Positions 62,821-64,000 of a stretch of DNA of 64,000 nucleotides are shown piece after piece. The translations under genes were made by a program, and so were the position numbers. The notes under the pieces are model-generated. The model saw nothing but the letters and a program-made list of their open reading frames with translations. It was not told where the DNA came from and searched no databases. The stretch is from the NCBI RefSeq assembly GCF_000304475.1, contig NC_018943.1, forward strand, positions 930,001 through 994,000, given 5' to 3'. The stretch's first letter is position 1. Each line of letters starts with the position of its first letter. The stretch comes from Kazachstania africana CBS 2517. Taxonomy: Eukaryota; Ascomycota; Saccharomycetes; Saccharomycetales; Saccharomycetaceae.

Positions 62821-63300
62821 CTAGTATTGGACACCAATTAAGTAGTCCGCTAATTGCTCTACAATCTTGGTAGCTTCACCCGCTTGCACGGTTGGAGGGT
62901 AGTGGGCAATGATGATTGTTTGCTTGGTTCTCACGCAAACAACACCTTCCGCATCATGTCTACCGTAGATACTTCTGTCGTCGGCTCTGAGAAGCATAAA
63001 TTTTTGGCCCTGAATGTGTAAACCGTTACTTTGTAAACCGGCAGCGTTATCGAACCCTTGGGCAATCTCCGCGATTTCGTTTGGTTGTAGTGCCATGCCT
63101 CCAGAGGTAGCCCAGGCAGCATCACCTGCTCTGGAGTAAATAACTGCTCTATCAACTTTATTGGTGGCTAACAAGTTGTCAGTGTATGCTATTTATAGAA
63201 ATCAGGTCAACATGAAAACTATTTGTTAGTATCATCGAAACAAAGGGACACTTAATCATTTTCAATTTCAATGCAATTCTCACATACCTTGCCAAGACAT
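62821..63300 (-). CDS. PFY1: Pfy1, profilin (spliced)
   Basis: Actin monomer-, phosphoinositide- and poly-proline-binding protein. Exon 1 is 63300-63288 (13 nt, MSWQ plus one base) and exon 2 is 63188-62821, giving 126 aa, exactly the S. cerevisiae length. The joined N-terminus [19 protein letters not shown] is the profilin signature, and [20 protein letters not shown] and the C-terminal helix [18 protein letters not shown] are typical. S. cerevisiae PFY1 also has an intron after the same codon. Without exon 1 the protein would lack the conserved Trp of the poly-proline site. Confidence 0.97.
63189..63287 (-). other. PFY1: PFY1 intron (99 nt)
   Basis: Donor GTATGT (63287-63282), branch site TACTAAC (63231-63225), acceptor AATAG ending at 63189. 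Splicing joins G to CA to give Ala and keeps the frame. Confidence 0.95.
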
Positions 63301-63510
63301 TGTGGATTATATAATTTGTCTAATTGTTCAGTTCAGAAAGACTACCTATTACTTGCAATGCTATATAACCACGTTTTTGTTGTTTTTTCCTTTTTATTTC
63401 AGCTTTTGTCTGCAAACGAGCCCCGGTGTTGCCCGGATGTTACTAGTCGCCAAATCCGAAACTATTTGATGTTAAACTATATACAGCACCATATTTAGAT
63501 ATTATTTTGA

Positions 63511-64000
63511 TCAATCTTCATCTTCATCATCACTTATCACAGGACCTTTTCTCCTCTTTGGCGAGTTTTCATCGTTTTCTTCTTCGATGACGACCTTGTT
63601 TGATCTCTTCATCTCTTTCAGTCTTTCAGCTCGTGCCTCGTCTTCATCGGAAAATTGGGCTTCCTCTTCCTCTTCGTCATCTTCTTCATCTGCACCGGAT
63701 TCGAGCTCTACAGATTCATCTTCTTCATCGTCGTCAACTAGGAAATCATCCTCTTCGTATTCATCTTCTCTATGTGTTCTTTCATAACCTTGTGATGGTG
63801 TTTGTGAACGTCTATTGGAGTGACTAAATGCCCCAAGTTCAGGAGACTCTAATCTCTCTTGTTCCTTCATTTGTCTTCTTCTTCTTTCCCTTATTATCTG
63901 AGTCTGCTTCTTTTCTAATTCTCTCTTCTCTACCTCAGGATCTAAATTAACAATCATGGTACCTGGACCACTGTGTACCCTTTGATCCCTTCTGGCTATG
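63511..64000 (-). CDS. LEO1: Leo1, Paf1 complex subunit (C-terminal part; 5' end outside window)
   Basis: Subunit of the Paf1 transcription elongation complex. The frame is open to base 64000 without a start, so only about 163 C-terminal residues are present. It begins at the end of the conserved Leo1 domain (ARRDQRVHSGPGTMIVNLDP), followed by a basic stretch (KKQTQIIRERRRRQMKEQERL) and a very acidic tail (FLVDDDEEDESVELESGADE, further Asp/Glu runs) ending SPKRRKGPVISDDEDED. The ATG at 63957 is internal. Adjacent to PFY1, as on S. cerevisiae chromosome XV. Confidence 0.9.
   Translation of the reverse strand, partial: IARRDQRVHSGPGTMIVNLDPEVEKRELEKKQTQIIRERRRRQMKEQERLESPELGAFSHSNRRSQTPSQGYERTHREDEYEEDDFLVDDDEEDESVELESGADEEDDEEEEEAQFSDEDEARAERLKEMKRSNKVVIEEENDENSPKRRKGPVISDDEDED

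Overview
The window is nuclear DNA from a budding yeast of the family Saccharomycetaceae that descends from the whole-genome duplication (WGD). Gene density is high. Introns are short, sit near gene 5' ends, and carry GTATGT-type donors and TACTAAC branch sites. tRNA-Ser(GCU) and tRNA-Pro(UGG) carry introns. Nearly every protein has a one-to-one S. cerevisiae counterpart. I cannot name the species; Kazachstania, Naumovozyma, Tetrapisispora or Vanderwaltozyma relatives would all fit.

Positions 1-55.5 kb follow S. cerevisiae chromosome VIII right arm in order and orientation: NMD2 (5' end only), YHR078W, IRE1, SAE3, LAM4, LRP1, KSP1, SAM35, STE12, NAM8, RTC3, RPF1, [MSN5], GAR1, YNG2, tRNA-Ser, MSR1, tRNA-Pro, PAL2, SFB3, [secreted Cys-rich gene, tRNA-Met], GEP4, BIG1, KIC1, SBE22, YPT35, CDC12, CTM1, ERP5, APE4. 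IPI1, TRA1, GRE3, TRR2, GGA2, UBA4 and YHR112C are missing from their expected slots. MSN5, which S. cerevisiae keeps on the sister (chromosome IV) region, is present. This is the pattern of alternative gene loss after the WGD. At about 55.5-57.2 kb synteny breaks at an LTR-like sequence and tRNA-Lys(CUU). From 57.3 kb to the end the order resembles S. cerevisiae chromosome XV: a GCR1_C-like gene, RPO31, PFY1 and LEO1 (5' part outside the window).

Five genes are annotated as spliced: NMD2, SAE3, PAL2, BIG1 and PFY1. Exon 1 is very short in NMD2 (6 nt) and PFY1 (13 nt). Four starts were moved to the first in-frame ATG (NAM8, SBE22, CDC12, GCR1-like gene), and RTC3 was moved to an ATG downstream of its TATA box. 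LRP1, RPF1, GAR1 and RPO31 carry PAC and RRPE motifs, marking a shared ribosome-biogenesis/Pol III programme.

The most unusual locus is 36.1-39.1 kb, in the slot of the missing TRA1. A 245-aa secreted protein has a signal peptide, a glycosylation-rich pro-region, a Kex2-type site and eight cysteines after it. It resembles a yeast killer preprotoxin in architecture. It is followed by an A-rich and polypurine tract and a 7-bp hairpin, a layout reminiscent of satellite dsRNA genomes, although a TATA box upstream suggests ordinary nuclear expression. Other notable signals are a cluster of CCCTAA (Tbf1-like) motifs folded into nested inverted repeats between NMD2 and YHR078W, a SAM35 that lacks a central segment of about 100 residues, stop-start overlapping mini-uORFs before STE12 and YPT35, a tandem acceptor in the BIG1 intron, and a four-copy 41-bp repeat inside the LTR-like sequence.
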